Shown here in pieces: positions 20,461 to 30,519 of a DNA stretch of 64,000 nucleotides; the stretch's first letter is position 1, and each line of letters starts with the position of its first letter. The stretch comes from Mycoplasma sp. (ex Biomphalaria glabrata) (GTDB lineage: Bacteria; Bacillota_I; Bacilli_A; Mycoplasmatales; GCF-1484045). Below the pieces are notes generated by a model. It saw nothing but the letters and a program-made list of their open reading frames with translations, was not told where the DNA came from and did no database searches. The DNA is taken from the NCBI RefSeq assembly GCF_001484045.1, contig NZ_CP013128.1, positions 414,283-478,282 on the forward strand, read 5' to 3'. Both the position numbers and the translations under genes were made by a program.

Positions 20461-21417
20461 ATGGATAAATTTATTAGACCTACATTTGAAATAATTCACG
20501 AGAGTGACGATAAAAGGCACTGCATAGTTGCGGTTGAACCGTTAGAACGCGGATTAGGTGTTACGTTAGGTAACTCTCTAAGAAGAGTATTATTATCATC
20601 GATTCCTGGAGTAGCAGCATATGCTGTTAAATTTCATGGAGCAAGACACGAATTTTCAACAATTCCAAACGTTCTAGAAAGTATTCCGAATATTATTATT
20701 AATATTAAAAATTTAGTAGTAAAACCGGAAAATTTATTTCAGGAATCAAAAGAAGAAATCGTTTTAAAAATTGAAAATGCAACTGGCGAAGTAAAAGCCG
20801 GCAATATTAAATGCCCTACTGGTTTTTCAATAACTAATCCAGATTTACACATTGCAACTGTTACAGAGGGAAAAACATTTTCTGGAAATATTTATGTTGC
20901 AATTAATCGCGGTTTTGTTTTATTTACAAAAAATAAATTAAACATGAAAAAATCAGAAGGAATGATAGCTATTGACTCAAACTATTCACCTGTTAAAAAT
21001 GTAAAAGTTGTAGTAGAAGAAACAAGAATCGGAAAAGTTAAAGATTTAGAAAAATTAACTTTAGAAATCGAAACAAATGGAGCAATTACTGCAAAAAAAG
21101 CAGTAGCATTTGCAAGCAAAGTTGTTATCGAACACTTAAATGAATTTGCTAATTGAGCTTCAGATATTCAAGCACAGGAATTGATTGTTGATCAAAAAGA
21201 AACAGAACAAAGAACATTCTTAAGTTCAAGTTTAATTGATTTAGATTTAACAGTTCGCCCATTCAATGCTTTAAAACAACAAGGTATTGAAAGAATTGAA
21301 CAATTGTGTGAAATGTCATTGTTTGATTTAAACAACATTAAAAACCTTGGTAAAAAATCAGTTGAAGAAATTATTGAAAAATTAGACCAAAAAGGTTTAA
21401 AACTAAGACAAGAATAA
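20461..21417 (+). CDS. rpoA: RNA polymerase alpha subunit
   Basis: RpoA, 318 residues. N-terminal domain with GLGVTLGNSLRRVLLSSIPG (dimer interface), then a C-terminal domain with LDLTVRPFNALKQQGIERI and IKNLGKKSVEEI, the helix-hairpin-helix that binds DNA UP elements. A TGA at 21154-21156 is Trp. AAGGAG is the ribosome binding site. Expected place between rpsK and rplQ. Confidence 0.99.
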
Positions 21418-21433
21418 TTAAGAAGGAGAAAAC

Positions 21434-21793
21434 ATGTCATTTATTCAAAAACGTGGACAAAACACAACATGAAGAAATAATTTGATGAGAAATTTGGTTA
21501 CTGAATTAATTGTTCACGGTCAATTAGAAATCATCGAAGTTAGAGCAAAAGAAGTTCAAAAACATGCTGATAAAATGATTACCTTAGCTAAAGAAGGTAG
21601 TTTGCATTCAAGAAGACAAGCATTAGCTTATTTAAGAGATATTAAAGACAAAAATGGAATTAGCGCAATTGATATATTGTTCACAAAAATTGCTGAAAAA
21701 TATAAAGATCGTAATGGTGGTTACACACAAGTTATTAAAACTGAAAACCGCCGCGGTGATAGCACTCAAATGGCAATCATTCGTTTAGTATAA
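21434..21793 (+). CDS. rplQ: 50S ribosomal protein L17
   Basis: L17, 119 residues, at the base of the 50S subunit near the tunnel exit. MSFIQKRGQNTTWRNNLMRN (with TGA as Trp), HSRRQALAYLRD and GGYTQVIKTENRRGDST are typical. AGAAGGAG precedes the ATG. Last gene of the infA-rplQ operon, followed by a terminator. Confidence 0.98.
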
Positions 21794-21817
21794 ACTCAAC
21801 CAAAATTTAAAAAAATT

Positions 21818-21852
21818 AAAATTATAACACCTCAAGTGTTATAATTTTTTTA
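21818..21852 (+). terminator. Terminator after rplQ, overlapping the ecfA1 promoter
   Basis: A 13-base perfect stem, AAAATTATAACAC and GTGTTATAATTTT, with CTCAA loop and T run. The T run ends just before the ecfA1 ATG at 21854. Confidence 0.9.
21837..21845 (+). promoter_or_regulatory. Extended -10 inside the rplQ terminator, leaderless ecfA1 promoter
   Basis: TGTTATAAT (TG-n-TATAAT) is the 3' arm of the rplQ terminator; its end lies 8 bases before the ecfA1 ATG and no ribosome binding site is present. Confidence 0.6.
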
Positions 21853-21853
21853 T

Positions 21854-22678
21854 ATGTCTGAAAAAAATTTGAATATCATCGAAGTTGAAAATTTAAACTT
21901 TGGTTATTCACCAAAAAAATTAGTAATTAAAAATCTTTCAGTTAAAATTCCTCGTGGTAAGTACACCACAATTTTAGGGCATAACGGTAGTGGGAAAAGT
22001 ACACTTTGTAAATTATTGCTTGGTATTATTTTTTCTCATGATGGAACAGTTAAAATTAACGATTTTGATATTTATAAAGACTACGAACAAGCTCGTAAAT
22101 TTTTAGGAGTAGTGTTTCAAAATCCTGAAAATCAATTCATTGGAACAACTGTTAGAGATGATATCGCTTTTGGTTTAGAAAATAATTGTATTGATCCCAA
22201 ATTGATGGATGAAATAATTTTAAAAAATGCAAAAATCGTTAAGATGGAAGAATACTTAGATTTTGAACCACAGAGATTATCGGGTGGTCAAAAACAAAAG
22301 GTTGCTATAGCTAGTGTTCTAGCTTTAAATACTGAAATTATTATTTTTGATGAATCCACGAGTATGCTCGATCCTAAATCAAAAAGAGAACTTCGAGCAC
22401 TAATGATTGATATATGCCGTAAAAATAAAAAAACAGTAATAAGTGTGACGCATGACATGAACGAGGCTAACAGTGCTGATAACATTATTGTCCTAAAGGA
22501 TGGGGAATTATTGATCGAAGGAACACCGAAATATGTATTTTCTCACGGTTCAATAATCAAAAAATCCAAATTAGATGAACCATTTCCACTTCTTTTATCT
22601 AAAGAAATTAATAAAAAAGATAAGAATTTTCCAAGAACATTATCGTACGAAGAGTTGGTGAAAAATTTATGCAAATAA
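21854..22678 (+). CDS. ecfA1: ECF transporter ATPase EcfA1
   Basis: One of two ATPases of an energy-coupling-factor vitamin transporter (274 residues). Walker A GHNGSGKST at residues 42-50, FQNPENQFIGTTVRDDIAFG typical of EcfA, signature LSGGQKQKV at about 141, Walker B IIIFDEST, then the H-loop VTHDM. Overlaps ecfA2 by 10 bases. No ribosome binding site; the ATG follows a terminator/promoter overlap. No substrate-binding S subunit lies nearby, so this is a shared (group II) ECF module. Confidence 0.97.
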   Translation: MSEKNLNIIEVENLNFGYSPKKLVIKNLSVKIPRGKYTTILGHNGSGKSTLCKLLLGIIFSHDGTVKINDFDIYKDYEQARKFLGVVFQNPENQFIGTTVRDDIAFGLENNCIDPKLMDEIILKNAKIVKMEEYLDFEPQRLSGGQKQKVAIASVLALNTEIIIFDESTSMLDPKSKRELRALMIDICRKNKKTVISVTHDMNEANSADNIIVLKDGELLIEGTPKYVFSHGSIIKKSKLDEPFPLLLSKEINKKDKNFPRTLSYEELVKNLCK

Positions 22679-23544
22679 AATGTAATCAAATTAATTTCAT
22701 TTATCAACCTAAAACAGAATTTGCAAAACACGCATTGGTCGATATCAACACAACTTTTGCAGAAGGAAAAATAACTTGCATAGTCGGCAACACAGGAAGC
22801 GGGAAATCTACATTAATTCAATTATTTAATGCAATTGAACGTCCATCTTCGGGCGAAATTTTTGTTGGAAATAAGTGAATAATTCAAAAGAAAAACCGAA
22901 TTAAAGATATTAAAAATCTTCGCCAAAGTGTTGGGCAAGTTTTTCAATTTGCAGAATACCAATTATTTGAAGACACAGTTAAAAAAGATATTTTGTTTGG
23001 TTTAAAAAGTTTGGGTCAAAAGAAAACTCAAGAATATTATGATGGTGCAGCAAATAAGTATATTAAGCTAGTTGGTTTGAAAACGGAATTTTTAGACAGT
23101 AGTCCTTTTGAATTATCAGGCGGTCAAAAACGTAGAGTGGCTATTGCAGGCATTTTAGCTATGGACCCGGATGTAATTATTTTTGACGAACCAACAGCTG
23201 GTTTAGATCCAGATGGTGAAATAGAAATTATGAAAATCATCGAATCTTTGCAAAAAGAGCATCATAAAACAATTATTTTCATAACTCACAATATGGATCA
23301 TGTTTTAGAACATGCAGATAATGTTATCGTTATGAAGAATGGTGAAATAACTGCGACAGGGACTCCTATTGAGATTTTTGAAGACAAAAGCATAATTGAA
23401 AAAAATGACTTACTTTTACCGAAAGTATATGAAATAATTCATGATGCTAGATTGGTTAATGAATTAAGAAAATATAAAAAAGAAGTTCGCAACATTAAAG
23501 ATTTAGCAAAATTTATTTTGTGATCAAGGGGGAATAATGAATAA
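22669..23544 (+). CDS. ecfA2: ECF transporter ATPase EcfA2
   Basis: Second ECF ATPase, 291 residues. Walker A VGNTGSGKST (about residue 38), GQVFQFAEYQLFEDTVKKDI (Q-loop region), LSGGQKRRVAIAG and Walker B VIIFDEPTAGLD. Two TGA Trp codons (22876, 23521). Its last codons overlap the ecfT start by 8 bases. Pairs with EcfA1 beneath EcfT. Confidence 0.97.
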
Positions 23545-24394
23545 TTTTGTTCTTGGTCAATATATTCCTAAAAATACCATCATACATCGCTTAGATCCTC
23601 GTATTAAGTTTTTAGGATTGATTGTTTTGATAACTGCCATTTTTATCAAAGGTTATTGAGAATCTTTTACATATGTATCAATTTTTGTTGTTATTTTATT
23701 TATATTAGCTCAAGCACCGCCAAGAATAATTATTTCGATCTTCAAATCATTAATATTTATGGGAATATTCTTGTTTATTATAAATATGTTTGCTATATCG
23801 AGTTCTCATCAAGAAGTATTGGTCAATTGATCTTTTATTAAAATAACTTCTAAAACAATAACAATTACGGCATATATTATTTCTAGAATTGTTATTATGA
23901 TGTTTTTAACATTTATTTTAACTATGACAACTAAACCATTAGATTTAACAATAGCGATAGAAGATTTATTAAAACCTTTAAGAATTGTTAAATTTCCGTC
24001 AAGTATTATTGCTATGATTATTTCCATTGCCTTGCGTTTTATTCCTACTTTAATTGATGAAACATTGAGAATAATGAAAGCACAAGCCAGTCGAGGAGTT
24101 GACTTTAAACATGGTAAGATTAAGGAAAAAATGAAGGCATTGACTGCTTTGATAATCCCTTTGTTTGTTAGTTCTTTCCAAAAAGCAAATGATTTATCAA
24201 ATGCTATGGAAGCTCGAGGTTATAATCCTTACGGGAAAAGAACTAGATATCACCAATTTAAAATTAAATTATTTGATATTTTTGCTTTCTTACTAGTTTT
24301 AGGATTATTATCACTAGTTATTGTCACTTCAATAATCCCTGAACTTCAATGAATGCATGCTGGAGATAATTCTAGTTGATCGCCATATGCTTAA
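23537..24394 (+). CDS. ecfT: ECF transporter transmembrane subunit EcfT
   Basis: A 285-residue membrane protein with about five predicted helices. Typical features: FVLGQYIPKNTIIHRLDPRIK at the start, and two coupling Ala-Arg-Gly motifs, AQASRG and AMEARGY, which contact the ATPases. AAGGGGG precedes the ATG. Several TGA Trp codons. Its end overlaps truA by 8 bases. Confidence 0.95.
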
Positions 24395-25118
24395 TCGTTA
24401 TTTAGTTACGTGTTCTTTTGATGGTCGTTTGTATAGCGGATGAAATGTTCAAGTTTCTACGCCAACAATACAAGCAACCATTCAAAATGCATTTAAAAAA
24501 ATTTTTAAACAGGAAATTAAAATTTATAGTTCAGGGAGAACCGATGCCGGGGTTCATGCTGAAAAAATGTACTTTCACTTTGATTTCGCTAACGATTTTG
24601 ATTTAAACAAGATATTAATGTGATTAAATCGTTTATTACCGTTAGATATACGTGTTATCAAAATTAGAAAAGTCAGTTTAAATTTTCATGCTCGATTTAG
24701 TGCTAAATGAAAAATTTATAGGTATAAATTTAAATACAACACACACCAATTTAATAATCAATATTATTTATTAATTAATAAAAATGAAATTGATTTTTCT
24801 CGATTGGAAGAAATTTTAAATGTATTTATCGGTGAACATGATTTTTATAATTTTTCAACTAAGTCAATAATTAAAAATAATACTATTCGTTTAATTAAAT
24901 ATATTAAAATTAAAAAAATGAAAATGGGTTTTGAAATAGAAATTTGTGGAAATGGATTTCTGCATAATATGGTTCGCAAAATTATTGCATTTGCAATAGA
25001 TAACATGAATAATACGAATTGAAGAGATGAAATTACTAAATTTTTGGATAAGAAAAATAATGTTTATCCAAAAAAAGTTCCAGGCTATGCTCTATATTTG
25101 AAAAATGTTATTTATTAG
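24387..25118 (+). CDS. truA: tRNA pseudouridine(38-40) synthase TruA
   Basis: A 243-residue enzyme that makes pseudouridine at positions 38-40 of the tRNA anticodon arm. The catalytic Asp is D53 in SGRTDAGVHA, and GNGFLHNMVRKI lies in the C-terminal half. The ATG overlaps ecfT, a gene order common in Firmicutes and Mollicutes. Several TGA Trp codons, so standard-code reading breaks it into pieces. Confidence 0.95.
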
Positions 25119-25125
25119 TTGGGTA

Positions 25126-25131
25126 TATAAT
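25126..25131 (+). promoter_or_regulatory. -10 box of a leaderless promoter (PHP gene)
   Basis: TATAAT ends 7 bases before the ATG at 25139; no ribosome binding site. Confidence 0.6.
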
Positions 25132-25138
25132 TAAATCT

Positions 25139-25948
25139 ATGGACATACAGAAAATCAAGAATTGTTATCATTCTCACACAATATATTGTAAACATGCGAC
25201 ATTAACACCAGAAGAATTAGTGCAAATGGCAATTAGTGAAGGTTTCGAAATAATCGGAGTTAGTGAACACGTTCCGTATAAAAATAATCGCCAAAATGGA
25301 GCTTCATTTCGTTTAGATATTAATAAAATCAAGGATTATTTTAATGATATGAATTTCCTAAAAGAAAAGTATAAAGATCAAATAAAAATTTATACTGGTT
25401 TTGAATGCGAATATTACCAAGGCGAGGAAAATTGATATAAGGAACTATCTAAAAATCCTAATGTTGATTACCTGATATTTGGCAATCATGCTTATCCTAG
25501 TGAAAATAATCCCATTTTCACTACTTCTAATCCATCAAAGAATCGCGAAGAGGGATTAGAACTTTATTGTAAATCCGCCATAAAAGGGATGAGATCGGGG
25601 TTGTTTAAATATTTTGCACATCCAGATGTTTTTATGAAAAATGAACAATGCTGAGATAGTTTGACGGAAAGTATTTCACGCGATATTATAGCATGTGCTA
25701 TTGAATGTGATATTCCGCTAGGTTTTAACTTTACCGGTTATTTAATCGGTAAAAGAGAATTTAAACATGGATTAAGATATATTTATCCTCATAAGGAATT
25801 TTGAGAATTAGTATCTAAAATGGGAGCAAAAACAATAATAGAACCAGATGCCCATGGACGAATGGGGCTTCGCCAAGAGTATTTAAAAGAAATAATTAAA
25901 TACGCAAATCAGTTCAAATTAAACATAATTGAAAAAATAGAAATTTAG
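25139..25948 (+). CDS. PHP-domain phosphoesterase (HisJ/HisK-like)
   Basis: A 269-residue PHP-superfamily metal-dependent phosphatase. CYHSHTIYCKH at residues 9-19 carries the first His pair, EHVP, FECEYY (Glu), GNHAY, FAHPDVF and EPDAHGR supply the other metal ligands. The family includes histidinol-phosphatase, but no histidine genes are near and mollicutes rarely make histidine, so the true substrate is uncertain. A TATAAT 7 bases before the ATG and no ribosome binding site indicate a leaderless mRNA. Confidence 0.85.
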
Positions 25949-25949
25949 T

Positions 25950-25977
25950 TTGTTAAATATAAAAAATATTATATAAT
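25950..25977 (+). promoter_or_regulatory. rplM-rpsI promoter
   Basis: TTGTTA and TATAAT spaced by 16 bases; start near 25984, about 60 bases before rplM. Confidence 0.75.
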
Positions 25978-25983
25978 TTAAAT

Positions 25984-26044
25984 TGCCTATTTTGACTATG
26001 TAGCCCTGGTACCGTTATATGTGTTTAAAGAAAGGAAATAAACT
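25984..26044 (+). promoter_or_regulatory. Leader of rplM-rpsI
   Basis: About 60 bases with GCCCTGGTACCGTTATATG and AAAGAAAGGAAATAA before the ATG. L13 leaders are known autoregulatory elements in Firmicutes; the length fits, but I cannot confirm the fold. Confidence 0.35.
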
Positions 26045-26476
26045 ATGAGACAAACGACAAATTTAAAACATTTAGAAGTAAACCCGCAATGATTTTTAAT
26101 CGATGCGCAAGGACAAGTTCTAGGAAGACTAGCAACACAAATCGCTGATCTATTAAGAGGTAAAAATAAACCAGATTTTACTCCAAATGTAGATTCAGGA
26201 GCATTTATTGTTGTTATTAATGCCGATAAAATTGTTTTAACTGGAAATAAACTAAATGATAAAATTTACTACTCTCATTCAATGTATCCTGGTGGTTTAA
26301 AACAAAGAACTGCTAAAGATATGTTGGCTAAATTCCCTGAAAGAGTTTTAGAAAAAGCTGTTCATGGAATGATCCCTCACACAAAATTAGGGGATAAGCA
26401 AAGAAAAAAATTGTTTGTATACGCTGGAGATAAACATCCACATGAAGCACAACAACCAATTAAATTAGATTTATAG
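26045..26476 (+). CDS. rplM: 50S ribosomal protein L13
   Basis: L13, 143 residues, an early 50S assembly protein. [19 protein letters not shown] and [15 protein letters not shown] are conserved; the first Trp is a TGA. AGAAAGGAAA precedes the ATG. Forms the usual pair with rpsI. Confidence 0.98.
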
Positions 26477-26485
26477 GAGAACAAA

Positions 26486-26881
26486 ATGATTAGTAAAGTT
26501 ATTAACTCAACTGGTAAAAGAAAAAATGCAGTTTGTAAATTAAGATTAATTTCTAATGGTACAGGAAAAATTACTATTAACGATAAATCTATAAATGAAT
26601 ACTTTCAAAATGATTTTTTAGTAAGTAATTCAGAAAAACCTTTTTCTTTAACAGAAACTGTAAATCAATTTGATGTTGTTGCTGATGTTCTTGGTGGAGG
26701 ATTGTCTGCACAATCTGATGCATTAAGACACGCTATCGCTCAAGCATTAGCGGAATATAATGAAGAATTAAGATCAGTTCTTAAATCAAATAAATTTTTA
26801 ACAAGAGATTCTCGTGTTAAGGAACGTAAAAAATACGGTCTAAAATCTGCACGTAGAGCTCCACAATACTCAAAAAGATAG
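26486..26881 (+). CDS. rpsI: 30S ribosomal protein S9
   Basis: S9, 131 residues; its C-terminal tail reaches the P site. STGKRKNAVCKLRLI at the start, GGGLSAQSDALRHAIAQAL in the middle and RKKYGLKSARRAPQYSKR at the end are diagnostic. TAGGAG is the ribosome binding site. Confidence 0.98.
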   Translation: MISKVINSTGKRKNAVCKLRLISNGTGKITINDKSINEYFQNDFLVSNSEKPFSLTETVNQFDVVADVLGGGLSAQSDALRHAIAQALAEYNEELRSVLKSNKFLTRDSRVKERKKYGLKSARRAPQYSKR

Positions 26882-26897
26882 CAATATCTTTTTACAT

Positions 26898-26974
<77 letters not shown>

Positions 26975-26995
26975 TTATGACAATTGTCGCCATTT

Positions 26996-27020
26996 AAAAC
27001 CCTTTCGCAAGGGTTTTTTT
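26996..27020 (+). terminator. Terminator after tRNA-Ile
   Basis: AAAACCCTT and AAGGGTTTT around TCGC, followed by a T run. Confidence 0.9.
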
Positions 27021-27061
27021 ATTATTCATGAACATCGATATTTTATAGTCCTTAATTACAT

Positions 27062-27091
27062 TTGTAAGTTTTTTTTATTTAAAATTATATT
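27062..27091 (+). promoter_or_regulatory. Promoter of the 27140 ABC unit
   Basis: TTGTAA and TATATT spaced by 18 bases, with a leader of about 40 bases and AGAAGGG before the ATG. Confidence 0.5.
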
Positions 27092-27139
27092 AGCAAAATA
27101 GTTCAAAAATTTTATTTTTATATACAAGAAGGGTTTTAA

Positions 27140-28186
27140 ATGAACAAAAAAATAGGCAACAAAAAACGTAGCAAATTTGTTAAATTAGCCACACTAGTCG
27201 GTGTTTCATTGTCAATGATTCCACTAGCCGGATTTACACTTAACAATAATACAAAAAACGTAGCAAATAGCGTTTTTAATATCGAGAGAAAAGGGGACAA
27301 ATTAAATTTAACATTTAACTTTTTAAATTTTGAAAAATATTTAATCTATAATGCACAATTACCAATTCCAACTGATTGAAAACCACTTCAGCAATCAAGT
27401 AGTTTTCCATGAAGTCCGGGAGGAACAGGTTGAGATACAAGCATGGGATATACTTATTCAGTAAATACGTTATCTCAAGATAAAGGATTAGGAAATCCTA
27501 CATCTTCATCTTTAACGGATACACAAGCAATTTCAGATAGAAATCTTAAAGAATTAACAACATGATTAGAAAATGTTAAAAACCAAACAAACACATCAGG
27601 AGCAAAAATAGTTGTTGCTGCAGATTGTGTGAATTGTTCTAATCCATCTCAAGATGGAGAACAATTGGGTAGTTTTCCAATTGATCCAAGTTATTACGAT
27701 GTTAAGGATGGTAATGGTTCACCAACCAATAAAACACCTGGTACAATCTCACATAATCCTGTTGATACAGCATCATTTACACTAGGTTATACAAGTATTT
27801 TTAGACTTTCATTCCATTTTGATATTTCAGCAACCAAAGATAGTTCAATTCTTGTTTCAATGGCTGATGGTTGATTATCAAATACTGCTGCAAAGCAATT
27901 TGAAGATTTCATTCAAACTGGTAAATGCTCTCCACAACTGTATGTTGGTTCGTGATTTCAATTTCCTATCACTTACCAAGGTTGACTAACTGAAAAAGTT
28001 CAAGGTAATGATGATTCTCATCAAAATTTACCAGATGGATACTTTTTTAACTTATGAACAGTTCCAGGTAATGAAGTAACAGGAGCAACAATGGGTGTAG
28101 TTAGTTATATTTTTATTGCTGCGTCGATATTAATCATTTTAGGTTTATTTACACCTGCTTACATTAGAGCCATTAGAAGATGATAA
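27140..28186 (+). CDS. Extracytoplasmic membrane-anchored protein of an ABC unit
   Basis: A 348-residue protein with a basic start and a hydrophobic segment at about residues 14-34 (signal or anchor), a Ser/Thr/Asn/Trp-rich outer domain, and a second hydrophobic helix at about 320-340 followed by a basic end (AIRRW). Both ends would be in or across the membrane with the middle outside. Many Trp codons are TGA. It is followed at 26 bases by an ABC ATPase and then an ABC-2 permease, so it is likely the surface partner of that transporter. No family recognised. Confidence 0.8.
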
Positions 28187-28212
28187 AGAAAGTTATTTAG
28201 GGGGTAAATAAT

Positions 28213-29358
28213 ATGAAAAATTTAAGAGATCTAAAATTTTTAAAAAACTGAAGAGATAATATTGAAAAAAAACGTGCAACCTTGTATCGCGCAAAAGAAA
28301 AGATGACGGCGGCTGAAGAAAGAGCTAAACCTCAATCTCAAAAAGATCTTGAAAAACTTGAACGAAAAATGTCTTCAATTGAAGAACAAGTTAAAAGAGA
28401 TGCTTCGTTTAGAGGATCAGCGATCGAGATTAAAGCCTTTACTAAAGTTTTTAAAAGTTTTTTTGCTGTAAAAGATGCCACATTTAATGTAAGTTCTGGT
28501 GTTATTCATGGTTTCTTGGGACCAAATGGTTCTGGAAAAACAACAACAATTAAATGTTTAATTGGTGCTGAGAGAAAATCATATGGAAATTTAAAGGTGT
28601 TTGGGAAAGTTGCGGGATCTGTTGAAGCAAAATCAACAATTGGTTATATTCCTGAAGCTGCTCGTTTCCCAAAACACATGAATTCAATAGAATATTTAAT
28701 TAACATGGCAAAGCTATCAGGAGTAGAACCAAATGCGGCTTATGAAATTGTTAAATCAATTCTTGAATCAATGGGACTATGAAAATTTCGTTATAAAAAA
28801 CCAATTTTCTTTTCATCTGGTATGCAAAAGAAAATGTTATTAGCTCAAGCGATGATTAATGATCCAAAATTATTAATTCTTGATGAACCAGCTGAAAACC
28901 TTGATCCAACAACTCGTGCTCAATTGTATAACGAGTTAGTAAGATTAAAAGATTTAGGGAAAACAATTTTTATTTCATCTCACGTTTTGGCGGAATTGAA
29001 TGATATTGTTCAAGAAATCACAATCTTACGTTTTGGTAAAGTATTGTTCTCAGGGAAAACAGATACAATTGCTTCTTCGGGATTATCAACTTATCGAATT
29101 ATTACAAATGATAATGATAAATTAATTACTTTATTAAATAAACAAGGTTTTTCTTGTAAGGAAACAGATGATGGAGTAATTATTAAAATTGAAAGTGAAT
29201 CACAAAACTACATTATTCAAAATATTATTTACCAAAATAGTTTATACATTAAGGAATATGTGCAAGCTAAAAAATCACTACAAGATGTTTATGATTCACT
29301 AGTAACAGAGAATGACTTCAGTTCACCTGAAGATAAAGGAGGTAAAGGTGAAAATTAA
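28213..29358 (+). CDS. ABC transporter ATPase with N-terminal helical extension
   Basis: A 381-residue ATPase. Residues 15-65 are a charged, probably coiled-coil region absent from ordinary ABC ATPases. Walker A GPNGSGKT is at 103-110, the signature region reads FSSGMQKKM rather than LSGGQ, and Walker B is LILDEPAENLDP. The architecture (ATPase followed by ABC-2 permease) matches exporters of drugs, peptides or polysaccharides. AGGGGGTAA precedes the ATG. Overlaps the permease by 11 bases. Confidence 0.9.
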
Positions 29359-30439
29359 TACAAGATCAAAAGAGCATTTAACAAAAAGTTATATTGGTCT
29401 AGACTTTGACTTTTCAAAAATGAGAATTGCTGGAAAAGCACGTGGGTTTTCAATTTTTAACTATACATTAGTAAAAATGTTGAGAAGTCCAAGTACAATA
29501 TTCTTCCTAGTAATTTCATTTATATTAACAGCAACTTTACTATACATTGGAACTAACGTATCAACTTTTACACTTGATAAAAAAGTTTCCTTAATGAATT
29601 CTACATATACTGTTGTTTACTTTACGATGTTTTTGTGTGGTATTTTTACAATATTTTTAGCGACAAAATGTTCACAAACAATTTGTGATGAAATCGAAGA
29701 AGGAACATTTCTTGTTGTTTTATCAAAACCGATTTCTCGTTTAAGTTTATTACTACAAAAATGACTTTCCTTTCAATTAATTGGAATGGTTTTAGTTATT
29801 TCTGTTTTATTATTCGATTCAGCTTTCTTAGCTATCGTTTTACAAAATGATCAAATATTTGAACAATTTATTAAATCAGTGGTTTTCATTTTTATTTTTT
29901 CAATAATTTACCAACTATTGTTTTCATCAATCTTCTTCATTATTTCATTTAGTGTAAGTTCAAGAACATTAATTATTATTGCTGCTTTAACTTCGATTCT
30001 ATTATTGGTTTTAAACGTAATTATTCCTTTATTCACAGTTAATAATGTTTTACAAATTCAAAAAGGAATTAAACAATTAACGGTTTCTAATGATTTATAT
30101 CCAGTTATTACTAATGAAATAAATACCTTCGGGATTATTGCTATTTTTGATATTTCGTACCAATTACAAACAATTTTCCACTTAGCTCAAACGTATTTCG
30201 GAGCTAAAGCTGCTGAAAATAACGAAATTGGAAGTTCAGGTTTCTTATCACAATTTGACTACTTCGAAAAACCAAACATTCTTCCTCCGCAATCAACAGG
30301 AGGAACTTCTCCAATTGCATTAATTAATGGATGATCAGATTTTATTAATGCATGAGTCTTGTTGGGAATTTATTTAGTTATCTCTGCTGGGTTATTAGTA
30401 GGAACATACTACTCATTAATTAACAAAGATTTTAGATAA
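29348..30439 (+). CDS. ABC-2 type permease
   Basis: A 363-residue membrane protein with about six predicted helices; the first follows residue 40, and the glutamate-rich EIEEGTFLVVLSKPISR motif is typical of ABC-2 permeases (NatB/YhaP type). The GTG at 29348 is chosen because AAAGGAGG lies 5 bases upstream; an in-frame ATG at 29312 has no such site. Works with the ATPase just upstream; substrate unknown. Followed by a terminator. Confidence 0.9.
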
Positions 30440-30462
30440 AATAAAAATAATAAAAATTATAT

Positions 30463-30488
30463 AAAAAATTGCCTTTGGCAATTTTTTT
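30463..30488 (+). terminator. Terminator after the ABC unit
   Basis: AAAAAATTGCC and GGCAATTTTTT around TTT, with a T run. Confidence 0.88.
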
Positions 30489-30504
30489 ATTTTTGACTAA
30501 CATA

Positions 30505-30510
30505 TATAAT
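30505..30510 (+). promoter_or_regulatory. -10 box of leaderless MATE gene
   Basis: TATAAT ends 9 bases before the ATG at 30520, with no ribosome binding site, just after a terminator. Confidence 0.6.
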
Positions 30511-30519
30511 TTAAATATT

